Assembly (NCBI GenBank): GCA_051453625.1
Contig: JBOZIK010000001.1
Span: forward strand, 4,696,578-4,732,629
DNA length: 36,052 nucleotides
Direction of reading: 5' to 3'
Source: Welwitschia mirabilis
Lineage: Eukaryota > Gnetophyta > Gnetopsida > Welwitschiales
The notes under the pieces were generated by a model. It had not been told where the DNA came from, did no database searches, and saw nothing but the letters and a program-made list of their open reading frames with translations. Shown here in pieces: positions 10,454 to 21,863 of the stretch (the stretch's first letter is position 1; every line of letters starts with the position of its first letter). Made by a program: the position numbers and the translations under genes.

Positions 10454-10553
10454 NNNNNNNNNNNNNNNNNNNNNNNNNNNNNNNNNNNNNNNNNNNNNNN
10501 NNNNNNNNNNNNNNNNNNNNNNNNNNNNNNNNNNNNNNNNNNNNNNNNNNNNN
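10454..10553. other. Assembly gap, exactly 100 N
   Basis: A round-number gap means unknown size. The repeat copies on both sides make the join uncertain. Confidence 0.99.
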
Positions 10554-10563
10554 TTTGTTGAGT

Positions 10564-10992
10564 CAGTCTTCATTGCTGAATAATTCTCCTTAGTTCTACA
10601 CTCACTTCACACACTTTTTCTTCATAATCATGGACTTGTGTCTGTAAAGGGATATCTTTAGAAGAGGTTAAGATCCTTTATTTCTGGATTGAGATACCTA
10701 TTACAAACAAGCCACAGATTCTTGATTTTTATTTGAAACTACTAGTTTTCAGCATTCAAAAGTTTAAATTCTCAAAAACGGAAAAAATAGCAAAGTAGCA
10801 AATGAAGGTTCGAGTCAAAATGACATGGCTTCCCTTATCCTGGAACTTCGCTTCCAATGCGTCTGAGTTCTCCAATTCTTAGTGCTATGTTTAGGAGAGT
10901 TGATTGTCCCGGATCTCTTATGGACTGGAGTTTCCATGCCTTGATCATGAACCAAGGGAATACCAATGGAGACGCAGGATGATAGTTCTCTG
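10564..10992 (+). repeat. Direct repeat, right copy (pair at 9812-10245)
   Basis: Second copy of the 430-base block, in the same orientation and just after a 100-N scaffold gap. It is either a tandem duplication within the LTR or two LTR copies brought together by assembly. The divergence is too large for two alleles of a young insertion. Confidence 0.85.
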
Positions 10993-11835
10993 CCACAGTG
11001 CATACAACTTGCAGCATTCTGAGACTTCAAACTTGCATGCTTCTTAAACAATCTGTGAATCTGTTGCTTTCTTCACATAGATCGCTTTTGTTTTCAGCTG
11101 ATTTGAGTGATCTGAGGAACACCGGGGGCACAGACAAAGCTTTTGGCTTCGAATCTGAAAAGGAATTCACTGGATTTGTTGAAACGACGCCCTAATCAAC
11201 TTCTTAATGGATCTCTGGACCAAATCCACTTAATTCTTTCCACTTATCTTTCTGTGGGACTTTGAAATGAGAGAACAGAAGAAAGATCCAGAAGCTGTAA
11301 TAAGCTAAGATTAATGCGCTTTGCTGTTAACCTCGTTCAGAGCTACGGCAAGCCTCCCCCTCTATAGAATAATCTAACTATGCAGAGAAAGAACTCTAAC
11401 CGTAAGCAAGGGCATGAGCGTAAAATAGAGGGAAAGAAGATCTGCACGGTGGCATTTCGAGCATGGAGTTCATGAGCGTTCTATGGAATGGCTTCAAATG
11501 GCAATAGGAATCTCCCACATAAGAGCTGATACATATCCCTTTATGATTGTTGTTGACCATCAAAAAAACCAAAAAAAATGGTGCACAAACCCTAATCAAA
11601 TTGAGAGTTTTTTAATTTAATAGAAACTTGTAACTCCAGTTTTGCAGACGATAGTTGCACAATTTGATTGTGGACTTTAGATTGATTTCAAAAGCTTCAG
11701 TAATTCACTTTGAAATTCAAATATCTTCTGATGAGTGAAGTTGAGATTCCACATTGAAGTTTTTGTAAACAAAGAAGAGGGTTACTTTTACTTTGGAGTT
11801 CATTATTGATTCTGCACAATCAAATCTAAGAAGGA

Positions 11836-11921
11836 AATAACTGACCCATTAACTCCACTAACTTAATAACGGTTCTCTTTTTTTTTAATAACTGACCCAC
11901 TAACTCCACTGGCTTAACAAC
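11836..11921 (-). repeat. Duplicated LTR terminus, 35 bases twice
   Basis: 11836-11870 and 11887-11921 are 35-base copies differing at four positions, all transitions. On the - strand both read (T/C)GTT(G/A)TTAAG...GTGGAGTTA, like the first bases of plant copia LTRs. The LTR outer end therefore appears twice, 51 bases apart. Confidence 0.7.
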
Positions 11922-11922
11922 A

Positions 11923-13000
11923 CATGAACAAGCTTCACATATATAGCTGCTAACAAACTTCCTACTAATGGAAATTATAAAGATAACTCTAATAAGTTGC
12001 ACTAATTTTTAACAAGTGTCTCATGGCTATTTTTGTTTCTATGTCTATTTCAAAAACTAAAATAACTCCTCCTCCAAGATATAATTATTATAGAAGTCCA
12101 AGCAAAATGGTATATAGGGCAAAGGGTGATAAAGATGATGGAAAATAGGTGAACTCAATTAATAAGAAAGGGTAAATAATTAGGTATGCTAGGTGAGGAA
12201 ATATATGTGAGAGAATATATCACGTAAGGAGTTGGTGTGAATATAGATATTTAGGTTCATACAAGGATTTAAGATGCAATTTTCTTTAAGAAGAAACTCT
12301 GATCATATGGGCTTTATTTTATATCAAAAATTAAGCTTTCCCAAAATACCTACCATGTGTCGCTTCTAGTTTTCACATGGTGATGTACTCCTGAAAAAAA
12401 CCTTGCCCATTCAGGTTTTCAAGGTAAAAAAGAAGTGGGGCATGCTAGGCCCAACTAGCATGCTAGCGAGTTATATCATTAGACTTGATCCTATTAACAA
12501 GCAAGAGGATGAATTGAATCATAACACCTGTAGGAGAAAAATACAAAACAAGATGTGACCTTAGTGGCATAAATATAAAAATGATATATGGGAGAATGCT
12601 AACAAAACCTTATTCAAAACCTTTTTAAAAATTTAAAACCTTGAAAGCTTTGAAATTTCCTGGTAGTCTATGAAAGATAATTATATTTAGAGATACCTAT
12701 ACTATGATATAATGACCTCAATTTACAAATTTAAGAGTTTTACACATACTCTGACTATCAGGACATAACCTTGAAGGATAATAAATTATAACAAAAGTTA
12801 AGACATAGCATTCTATATAGTGTGATAACCTAGCTAACCAACTAAAAGAGTTAGTAGGACGAGGTTCAAAATTTTAGAAAAATTTAAGCTAATATTGTTC
12901 TTCTTTTTTAAGCAAAAGCTTGAGAATGTAAGTAAAAGACGAACTTCTTTTTAGAGCAATTACTAATATGGATGTTAACATCCAAAAAATTAGAACATTA
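11923..13000. other. Unassigned AT-rich sequence
   Basis: I see no ORF, RNA or clear repeat here. It may include the eroded 3' half of the - strand LINE that follows to the right, but no reverse transcriptase motif can be recognised. Confidence 0.3.
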
Positions 13001-14580
13001 TCTAATAGAATTAGAATCATCAACGCTTTAAAGTAAATTGAAAAGAACCACAAAATAATGATAGTGATTTAACCTATTCAAAACATCTGAGAAAATTAAC
13101 TTGTAATTACTTTATGTTTTAAAAAAATCTCGAGTAGGAGTAGAATGGAATTGCAAACTTTTATAGACTAAACAAAATTGCCTTTTAAAATTTATCTAAG
13201 CTAAAGATTCTAAAGCTTCTAAAAGACAGATAATGCCATCCAATTTATCTTCTTGAAACATAACATATTAAAATCTCCTTAACAAATCCAAGGAATGTTG
13301 GCAATTTGGAAATTAACTCCTACCATAAAGAGCATCATTTGTAAGATTCACTTACATCATTCATAGAGCAAATTCAAAAACTAATAAAAGTAGAAGTAAA
13401 AGTAGCCCAAACTTTCCATTATTGATGACCTTAATCATATGATTAAAGAGATTTCTTTCATATTAGATGAATAATAATGCTAGCATCTCCCAATCCTTGT
13501 AGATAAGAAGTAGAAATATGGAAATAAAATATTTGTAGGTAATAAAACTAGCAGCTTTCTGCATCTAGATGAGAAGGGAAAATATGGAATCCATTATGAA
13601 TAAAAGATCCATAGGTAAAATCTATATCAAATGGTGAATTTTTAATTTCTTAAAGAAGCATAAAATTATTGAAGTAATAGAGTAAAGATATAAATCAACA
13701 TGTTCCTTGCAAATTCTCTTTACAAGGTGTCGTATGCTTCATGAAAAAATTAATCACAAGGAGGGGAAATAAGGCATAAACCCATCATTCTTTAGTAAAT
13801 TAAAAGTTATATGTGAATCAACATGCAAAACTAGCAATGATGCTTTTGGAGGATGAATAGAAATATCACTTTGCTTTTTCCTTTTAGAATGGTTACCATG
13901 AGAATCTCATTTTCTAAATGCACCTAAAGTAAACCTCTTGCATTAATAATAGATTGTTTAAAGGATTTGAAATAGCCTTACATATAATGTGGGAGTATGG
14001 TGCTTCTAACTTGAAGAATTTCGTTAGCTAAAGGGTTGATTATTGGAATCATCGATAATGGGTAGAGAAGATCCAAACTAAAGTCTTAAGTTAAAGGCTT
14101 TAGATATTACCTTTTTCTTTTGCTTTTCACATGTCATGTTCTTTTTTAGAAGTGAATAAGCATTAAAAATGTTACTCTTACTATAACAATAATTGCAGGA
14201 ATTTGAAGGATTAAATAGACCATAAGCTAACACATGACTATACCATTAGCCTTTAATGTGAGGATATACTTTTGAATTACTAGATTTACCTTGACAAGAA
14301 GCTGTAAGCACACACATCAAGAAAGAACTTTGTCTGGGAAATTAAGGACATTACCAATAAGACCAATAATTTTGCATTTTAAAGATTGAAAAATCAAAGG
14401 AACATTTGGAAGCTTAATTGTGCAAGGAATAGTCTCATGCATAGGATCATTAACATCCAAATTATCTTTTCTCTTTCGACTAACAAGAATAGCATGCTTT
14501 TGTAAAGTTGAGTAAAGATTAATTCCTTTCTTTACCATTGAATTATTTTCTAGTTTAAGAATTAAAAAAATTTGCATAAA
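13000..14580 (-). mobile_element. Decayed L1-type LINE: ORF1 and endonuclease
   Basis: On the - strand, 14577-14317 is open (86 residues) and contains TIKLPNVPLIFQSLKCKIIGLIGNVL, the 'rLPnlPl.fw...L..IGn.lG' pattern of the DUF4283 domain of plant LINE ORF1. Downstream (about 14200-14160) is CNYCYSKSNIFNAY, a CX2CX4HX4C zinc knuckle in which His is now Asn and the last Cys is Tyr. Further on, GDFNM at 13278-13264 is the endonuclease signature, with LW.ELISKLPTFLGF-like sequence just before and EDKLDGIICLLEALESLA after it, in a neighbouring frame. Many stops and frameshifts. No RT is recognised, so it is 3' eroded or truncated. The assignment rests on three motifs in the right order. Confidence 0.55.
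14317..14577 (-). pseudogene. LINE ORF1 fragment with DUF4283-like domain
   Basis: Open from ATG 14577 to 14317. The start MQIFLILKLENNSMVKKGIN is followed by a basic patch (SRKRKDN) and then the DUF4283-like core near residues 50-80. ORF1 of plant L1 elements makes an RNA-binding protein; its zinc knuckle is just downstream, after a stop. Confidence 0.5.
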
Positions 14581-15400
14581 ACATGTTATATTCTATTGCA
14601 TCAATATTTATTTAAGTTTACAATATCGGTGAATAGAAACCAATGATATAGCCCAAACCTTAAAGGAAGATATACCACGAGGAGAGATGTTATGAAGGTT
14701 TATAAAATAAACCAAGTAGAATAAGATTATAACAAACATTTATAACACTAGTTCTTGGTTTAGTTGATGATGGGCTTTTACTTTTAAGGAGAGATCTTAT
14801 GATCACTATCAAAAAAAATCAAGTAGAATAAAATTATAAGAACTATTTACATTACTCTTTCTTGGTTTAATCGAAGACGTGCCTTTATTCCAAGAATTGA
14901 CAATTGAAACTTTATTCTTTATAGAAGTAATAATAAAGTTTATCTCAAAATTATTTTGTGCTCTATTTTGTAATTCGAGTGCTTCTAAAATTGTAGGTTT
15001 GTGAAATCCAAATCATTCATGAAATTATGGATTTAAAGGATAGATCAACTTTGATTAAGAAAAACATAAGAAAAGAAACCCGAATCTTTTAATTAGATCT
15101 TTGGTTACAAATAAATGTGTGACAAAAACTAGATCGCAAACTACTAAAGCTTAAGCAACATTCAGTAAATAAAAAATAACAATAATCTTTCATTGTAATA
15201 AACTACTGAAAAATAATATGTTGTTGCAACCCAAGAGACATGGTTTATCTTGAAATTCAAAGATGGGCATATCTTAAGAGCGACTCTGTCAGGAAAGGAG
15301 ACGACTCAAGGTACAATTGAACCAAACACCCACCGTAACGATTGAAAGAAATGAAAGATTTCACCGACACCCTTGCGCACCGATTTATCGCCCTCTGGGT
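14581..15400. other. Intergenic region upstream of the transporter gene
   Basis: AT-rich up to about 15230, then more GC-balanced near the gene. No ORF is supported. The last 150 bases are probably proximal promoter. Confidence 0.4.
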
Positions 15401-15597
15401 TATATTTTATTAATTTTTACCCGAACGGACTTTGCAGGTCAGCAAAATCCTTATATTCTGCCCTACTTCTTGTTCGTTTTCATTTCCATTTTCGTTCCAG
15501 ATGCTCTGATCTGCCTCAGTCTTGTTTGTTTCAAGTTTCTTTCGCATTCACTCTCCTTCTGCAAGTGCCGGGGGGTTCGTCCGTTGGAAGGAATCAG
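15397..15597 (+). promoter_or_regulatory. Core promoter and 5' UTR of transporter gene
   Basis: A TATA-like TTATATTTTATT lies at about 15400-15411, followed by pyrimidine-rich, GC-balanced sequence up to the start codon at 15598. The start has a favourable context (CAGATGG, with G at +4). The transcription start cannot be placed precisely. Confidence 0.35.
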
Positions 15598-18390
15598 ATG
15601 GAGCTCTTTTACTATTTTGTGTTTGTCGCGCTGAGTCTTGTTGTTGCAGCTTTTGAGCTCAGTAAAGGCAGCAAAGATCGCATTGCCACCACTCCCGCGT
15701 TTAATTCTTTCAAGAACAATTATCTGGTCGTTTACAGCCTCATGATGGGTGAGATTTCATGTTTTTATGATTTGGCATTGTTATGTGCTTACGATTTGCT
15801 AAGGCTCCAGATCTGAGTATGATTCTGGCATTTTTTTCGGCTTTCTTAATTTGGAAGGGTTTTGTTACAGATCTGGTGCGTTAGAATGTTCGTCCAATTA
15901 AGATCTGCATTGTCACGTTTGTCATGTCATTCGCGCGTTAATCTTCGTCCTTTCGTGTTAGTTTTTTGTTTAAGCATTCGATTTGATGAGTGTCGTGAAT
16001 ATCACTCTCCTTCGAAGAGTTTCTGCGGCCCTTACGGACTAATTAGGCTTCATGCTATCGAGTTTTCGTGATTTAACGCTTTTTCAAGTTGAAAATTTTG
16101 TATTAGTGGAGATCTGTTGATAAAAGGTGGATTGATTCTTAGTAACTGTGGCTTTTAGCTGTCGCCAATTGTTCAAGTGGATGTTAGTTAAGTTTGGTGA
16201 AATTTCGAGCATCGATTCGCGAACATTAGGCTTGTCGTAAGTTGAGTAAAAGTATCATTGGATAGAATATCGTGTTTTGATTATCGTATGCTGTTGAATT
16301 ATGGACACTTTGAAAGCCTTATACATTTTTGCCTGTAATTGTAGTTAAAGGCAAGTTATGTTAGATTTGGTAAAAAAATTGCTCCGACTCTCCTTTTGGT
16401 GTAGTTTAAACCCTGATGAAATCTTCTCCACTCCTTCCAATCTGTGGATGCCACGTTTTCTTTGTCAGAGTTGCAAGAAGCATTCATATGACTTATGCAA
16501 ACATCGAATGCTGTCCTAATTAAAAAATATTTCATGAGAAGATGATGTTTTTCATGTTCTTCATTTCTGTTTGGAGATGCTATGTTCTTGCTTTAGTTCT
16601 TAAATACCACCCTTGATGATGAAGTATATATTTTTCAGTACGGCTGACATATTCCATTCGTTGATTCTACACAGCTGGTGATTGGTTGCAAGGCCCATAT
16701 GTTTACTATCTTTACAGCCAATACGGATTTGACAAAGGAGATATTGGAAAGCTCTTCATCGCTGGTTTTGGCTCTTCCATATTATTTGGCACAATCGTGG
16801 GCGCACTAGCTAATAAACAAGGCTATAAGAGAGCTTGTGTAACGTATTGCATAACATGCATATTGAGTTGTATCACTAAACATTCACTGGAATACAAAGT
16901 ACTGATGATTGGTTGCATTCTAGGAGGAATCGCAACATCCCTTCTATTTTCTGCATTTGAGTCATGGCTTGTGGTAGAGCATTTCAAGAGAGGGTTTGAG
17001 CTACAATGGTTGTCTTTGACATTTTCAAAGGCAATCTTTTTGGGTAATGGTCTTGTAGCTATTTTGTTTGGTCTTTTTGCCAATACACTTGTGGATACGC
17101 TAGGATTTGGACCCAATTCTCCATTTGATGCTGTCGCATGCTTCTTAGCCATTGGAATGGCCATTATACTTGGTACATGGACAGAGAATTATGGGGATCC
17201 TTCAGATAACAAGGATTTAATTACTCAGTTTAAAGGTGCTGCCTCAGCAATTGCTTCAGGTGAGTGGATAATTTAGTCCTTTTTAGGTCAATTTTAAATT
17301 TGTATTCTTTCTCAATTCTGACTATAAATATAATTTATTGTCTATGCCTTTTTCACAGATGAGAAAATTGCTTTGTTAGGAGCTATACAATCTTTGNNNN
17401 NNNNNNATTATGGTGATCCTTTAGATAACAAGGATTTACTTAGTTTAAAGGTGCTGCCTCAGCAATTGCTTCAGATGAGAAAATTGCTTTGTTAGGAGCT
17501 ATACAATCTTTGTTTGAAGGTTTGATGTATACATTTATTTTCCATTGGACTCTAGTTCTGAGTCCTAATAAACAAGATATCCCTCATGGATTTATATTTG
17601 CAACCTTCATGTTGGCTTCAATGATGGGAAGTTCCCTTGCCTCTCGGCTTTTGGCCCGACCTACTTTGAAGGTGGAAAGCTACATGCAAATAGTTTTCCT
17701 TGTATCTGCAGGAACATTCCTTCTGCCTCTGTTAACTGCTGTAAGNNNNNNNNNNATATTAGGTGATTTCTTCATCCTTAAGATGGCTGTTATGTTAATT
17801 GTTTGTTTACCATAAACAGTTCTTTATAGAGCCAACTACCAAAAAGGGTGGAAGTATTACTCCAGGAGGGCGTCTTCAACTTCTTGGGTTTTGTATCTTT
17901 GAGGCATGCGTAGGCATATTTTGGCCATCAATCATGAAGATGCGATCTCAGTATATTCCAGAGGAAGCAAGGAGCACGATAATGAACTTTTTCCGCATTC
18001 CTTTGAATATCTTCGTCTGTGTTGTTCTATATAATGTAAGATCTTTTTCTCTTTGGGAGTCCTATTTTGTAGAAAGCACTAAACACATTGATAATTTCAT
18101 TAACTTTTGATGTTTCTGCTCCATGAAAGGTTAATGCATTCCCCATAACTGTCATGTTTGGAATGTGTGCTATCTTCCTTGCGATGGCTTCTATTCTTCA
18201 AAGGCGTTTGATGGTGGTTGCAGATTATCACAAAACAAGTATGCAAATCTCTTAAGAGGGTTGGTTAACTTTGGCGATTTTACGTCATTTCTATCTATAC
18301 TCACATTTATCCGTTTATTTGTCAGGGTCATCTGATACGTGGGTCTCAACTAAGGAGCGTGATAACGAAGGAGAAACTCTGAACTTATGA
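15598..18390 (+). CDS. MFS transporter, MFSD5/molybdate-anion family (6 exons)
   Basis: Exons: 15598-15748, 16675-17259, 17475-17740, 17820-18035, 18130-18238 and 18326-18390. All junctions are GT-AG and in phase, giving 1392 nt and about 463 residues, the usual length for plant members. The N-terminus MELFYYFVFVALSLVVAAFE is a first membrane segment. Further hallmarks are FNSFKNNYLVVYSLMMAGDW, QGPYVYYLYSQYGF, the MFS motif A region (GALANKQGYKRA), GGIATSLLFSAFESWLV, ENYGDPSDNKDL, PHGFIFATFMLASMMGSSLA, GFCIFEACVGIFWPSIMKMR and EEARSTIMNFFRIPLNIFVC, making about 12 membrane segments. I recognise the family by its close match to Arabidopsis proteins of this type. Members are membrane transporters linked to high-affinity molybdate uptake in algae; the plant substrate is less certain. 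Some normally constant residues differ. Exon 3 is duplicated across a 10-N gap; the exon list uses the right copy. Confidence 0.9.
15749..16674 (+). other. Intron 1 of transporter gene, 926 bases
   Basis: GTGAGATT donor and TTCTACACAG acceptor. It splits the Ala codon after SLMM (G|CT). No ORF or element is seen inside; a large first intron near the start is common in plant genes. Confidence 0.9.
17359..17511 (+). other. Exon 3 start present twice around a 10-N gap
   Basis: The first 38 bases of exon 3 occur at 17359-17396, directly after the intron 2 acceptor (TTTTTCACAG), then again at 17475-17512 after the gap. Before the second copy, 17407-17474 repeats the end of exon 2 (ATTATGGTGATCCTTTAGAT...) fused to exon 3 with no intron. 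This stub differs from real exon 2 by substitutions and a 4-base deletion that breaks the frame. It looks like a piece of a processed copy joined to the gene by the assembly. Confidence 0.85.
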
Positions 18391-19192
18391 GGTTTCCTAG
18401 AAATTTGCATTATTGTGTGCAGCCATAAGCTATAGGTTCATTGCAAATGCTGTAATTTTGGATTATGCATGTGCGGCCTGGGCGGCAATCCTTGCAAGGA
18501 AGGAGAATAGTTTTATGGTTCATTGATGAGATTCTTAGAAGATATTAGGTTCATTTATATTTAGCGGCTTATGGTCTCACTGTCCTTATATATTAATAGT
18601 GATTAATCATCTATCTCTACCTGTGCCCACTGGTTGATATCGTTAGCTTTCAAGTTGTTCATTGATAGTGGTGGGTTTCTATAATGCAAATTATCCGTAC
18701 AAAACCTGGGGCCCGTTGGCGGGTAAGGGGCAGCTTCATTTTGTAACCTGCGGAATTCAAGGCTCTAACTGAAAGTGTTTTTTTAGAGGGATTTAAGCTA
18801 AGGTTGTATTTTTTGTTTGTTTCCTTTTGTCGCTGAGCTGTACTTGCTAACAATATTACTATAATGTTTTTTTACGCTTTGCACCTATTCTTGGAGAGGA
18901 AAAGGCTTCTGTGTGCCTATAATGTATGTGTCATGAGGTGAGTTGCACAGGCTGCAAACATGAGAGGAATATTCTTTGACTGATACAACATCGGTACAGA
19001 TGTTCCAGACCTTAGAATTTGAATATATCCTGTGAAGATAGAATACGAAGTACTTGTGGAGAGTTTCTCTTGGGAAGATGGGAAGGCAGAAGGGAAACAG
19101 GCCTTACCGTCTGACAAGAGCCCAATGCAAACAATGGAAACATAATTTCGACTATTGCTGCAACAGTACCCAAGACATGGCTGGTTTTAAAC
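18391..19192 (+). other. 3' UTR and downstream flank of transporter gene
   Basis: The first 200-300 bases after the TGA are probably 3' UTR; T-rich and AATAG/ATTAAT-like stretches occur near 18590-18605 but no clear AATAAA. Beyond this I see no gene. Confidence 0.35.
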
Positions 19193-19314
19193 GGAGAATT
19201 TGGTTAGGTTTTAATGTGATGTAGACGTAATGGAGAATTTGCTTAGGCTTTAATGTGATGTTTAAGAGACGTAATAGAGAATTTGGGTAGGTTATAATGT
19301 GATATTTAAGAGAC
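19193..19314 (+). repeat. Three tandem units of about 40 bases
   Basis: Units start at 19193, 19232 and 19276, each with GAGAATTTG.(T/G)TAGG.T.TAATGTGAT. Units 2 and 3 carry TTTAAGAGAC at the end, which is missing from unit 1 by a small deletion. No function is apparent. Confidence 0.8.
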
Positions 19315-21100
19315 TTTGACATACAATAATTGTCTGTGGTGTGAGCTTTCGGTACTGTGGGGATGTGACCGTATATTGCAGCAAGGCAATAGCTATATCT
19401 CAACAGGCTTAAGATGACCATGTGTAGAGCTCCAGCAAACGCTTCTGTTACGAGGAAAGGGCATTCCTAGATGTCCTAGACAAGTGAAAATGATCATTGC
19501 AAATGAAGCTTCCAATGTTTTAGTTCATCTGAAAAACAACCTTTTCGTCCTACTAATTTGGAAGAAATCACTTTGGAAGTCGCTTATATCTTACCACGAT
19601 GCAAGTTCCCTTTACATAATCTGATTTGTTTTGGATACCACGGCATACAGACCGCATATTCATCTGTTTAAAGAGGAACGTGGATACGAAGTTGAATTTG
19701 AATAGAGTGACGGCTTACCCAAGTCATTTTCGTGATGCCTGAAATTAAGCTCTGCTTTTGGGCTCTCATGTTAGGTTTCAGTACTTTCATCATGGGTGTT
19801 GGCCAATTATAATTTATGACAACTCATCTAACATGGCTGCACAGCAAATCTCTACGTTACTGACTTTTCGGGCTTTTATTTTACTGACCTTTGTCCTCAA
19901 TGATTAAACTATCTCATGGTACTTCATTTTCAAAGTGAGCACTCCTGAGTCAGAATGGGGACACCATGTTTTCAAAGTAATTTACTTTGTTTATCTCGTA
20001 AAACTGTAATAAGTATTTTCCTTTTGTACTTGGGAGGTCATACGGCTTGCCGTTTTAGAGTATCAGAATTTTGAAGGTCAATTGCAATCAACGCTCTTTT
20101 TAACAGTTTTTACCGAGAGCGCTTAGGCCCGTTGTGCAAAACGTTGTCCTGCGTCTTTTCGTTGTTGGTCATCATTGTTTCTATTCAATCAAATTTGTGA
20201 CGTGTGTCTTTTTGCCTTCATTGTGTGTTTTATTCTTTACAGTTGGTTTCCCTTTCCCTTTTATTACTTGCTTTCTTATTACCTTTAAGAATCTACTTGA
20301 GTTATGTTGACTTGACTTTAGACTTAATGCTCGATAAATTCCATAAAAGTATTTTTCATTCACTTGAAATGTTACGAGGATGCTAAAATTAAAAAAAACA
20401 CCATCCTATTCTAGTTATGCTCGGATACTTATAATATGCTCAGTAAGATAAAGGTGTGTGAGGACATAAAATTAAAATTGAATTGCTAACTTTTATTAAT
20501 TAAGGTGGTTAGCTTCCACGTGTGTAGGGATCATCCATGGGTTTTTCACCTTATCCAGTAAAGTAGTGCCCCTAGTGGTAAGTGTTAAATTCTTTTAAAA
20601 AATAAAATTATTGATTAAAAGAATAGTAGTGATGATCATTTTGATAAAATGACAGTCTATGAGAGTTAAAAGGACTTGAAAGTAATGAATAACCTTTGAT
20701 GTAATTGCAAGTGAAATGTTTGTTATGAACTCTCCGTGATGATTTCAAACTTAAAGCATAAGTTGGCAAGACAAATTGAATTGCAACAGTTTTTGATTCA
20801 TTTTACAATGGAAAAATTAAGAGAAGATCCAATAAAAAAGGATTCAATATCATGTAGCCTTTTTAAGATATTAAAATGAGCTTGAAATTTGGATATGCTC
20901 CCCAAAAAGGAGGGTAGTGTGGTTGAGTAGAGGGGTGAAGATGTTGTCTTGAAGTGTAGGCATCGTGCTAAGCACTAGTTAGGGGTGTTGTGGGAGTAGC
21001 GGAGGGATATGTTTAGCAATAATGGCACATAGGTTTCATCTCTAATAAGTAACTTGTGTTTTCGTTGAGGCATAGCGAAACAGAAAAAACACCTTAGTTT
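19315..21100. other. Unassigned sequence
   Basis: No supported coding region, RNA or repeat. It is moderately GC-balanced to about 20200 and AT-rich afterwards. Confidence 0.35.
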
Positions 21101-21249
21101 TCAATCCCTTTGTGAAGACGATTACGAATGACACGAAAAAATTTCATAGAAATTTATCTCAACAATTCCTAGACCTTGAATTGAAGAGAGAAGGGATTGG
21201 GCTATCGTGAAACAAATTGGAATAGAACAAACATAGTTAGTGATCCTTT

Positions 21250-21863
21250 TAGAGGGCCTAATTCTTTTTTAGTTTAGCAACATATCTAACAAGGATATAG
21301 TGACAATGCTCATATTCTTTGGTATGTAGGTTTGACAATGTGAAATGGAGACATAGGGCATACTTGGACTTGAAACTCTTTTAGATGATTCCCTTATGGG
21401 TTAGAATCCTTAACTTTCCAATGGAGTTTTGGTAAGAAAGGCTCTAAAGTTCTGTGCAACTTTAGAGCATTGAGACACTTACAGAGGGCTATAGCTAAAC
21501 AATCCAAAGTTGTTTTGCCCTATCTTTGCATATGAATACCTTTAACTAAAACACTAGTGAAAGGTAGAATGTGAACATATTTTTGCTCTCTATGGAGTAT
21601 GTGGTAAAATAGGGCACCTAGTTGAAGTTATCAAAATAGGGCATTTAGTTGAGGCTGTCTAACATGCAAATGTGGACATTCTGGTAAAATAGTACATAAA
21701 TTGGAGGATTTTAAAATAAGGCAAGCTAAAATGGACAAACAAAAAAAGAAATTCTAAGCATTCTCATACTATGGAAAACATAGACATGAAGTAGAGGAAT
21801 GTAGTGATGAGAAAAAATGGTGGAAGTTGAAGACATACAAGCAGATAATATGAGAGTCTTAGG
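21250..21863 (+). pseudogene. LINE ORF1, DUF4283-like and zinc knuckles (left half)
   Basis: IPLWVRILNFPMEFW (about 21390-21435) is the DUF4283 'WVRlpnLPlEfW' block. At about 21573-21629 the frame reads EHIFALYGVCGKIGHLVEV, a zinc knuckle with CGKIGHL kept but the first Cys now Tyr. A second knuckle-like YYGKHRHEVEEC follows at about 21766-21801 with both first cysteines lost. ORF1 would bind the element's RNA. Stops and frameshifts are frequent, and the sequence is cut at 21863 by the gypsy LTR. Confidence 0.6.

Larger units (their letters stand above)
6490..11922 (-). mobile_element. Ty1/copia retrotransposon, 3' truncated in RT
   Basis: Reading right to left: LTR (about 11922-9579), initiator-Met PBS (9576-9564), gag from 9433, CCHC remnant, protease, integrase and the start of reverse transcriptase, which fades out near 6490-6500. 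The order gag-PR-IN-RT is diagnostic of copia. RNase H, the PPT and the 3' LTR are missing, so the left end is a break, probably where it meets the LTR-like sequence ending near 6400. Stops and frameshifts occur in every domain, so it cannot move itself. It lies about 3.7 kb from the transporter gene, on the opposite strand. Confidence 0.8.
9579..11922 (-). repeat. 5' LTR of the copia element, internally duplicated
   Basis: The inner edge is fixed by the PBS (LTR end CA at 9580-9579 on the - strand). The outer edge is proposed at TGTTGTTAAG on the - strand, ending at 11922. That gives 2.34 kb including a 100-N gap. A block of about 430 bases occurs twice in direct orientation on either side of the gap (9812-10245 and 10564-10992), so the ancestral LTR was probably about 1.5 kb. 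A possible TATA region on the - strand lies near 11363-11369 (TTCTATAGAGG). Confidence 0.5.

Noticed and set aside
10815-11195. Open frames in the copia LTR region (both strands)
   Set aside because: They overlap a duplicated non-coding LTR block and have no recognisable protein features; the other copy does not preserve them.
15317-15816. Open frames of 105 and 147 codons at the start of the transporter gene
   Set aside because: They lie in other frames over the 5' UTR and exon 1 and run into intron 1. The frame starting at 15598 encodes the conserved N-terminus.
16823-17164. 113-codon open frame on the - strand
   Set aside because: Antisense shadow of exon 2 of the transporter gene.
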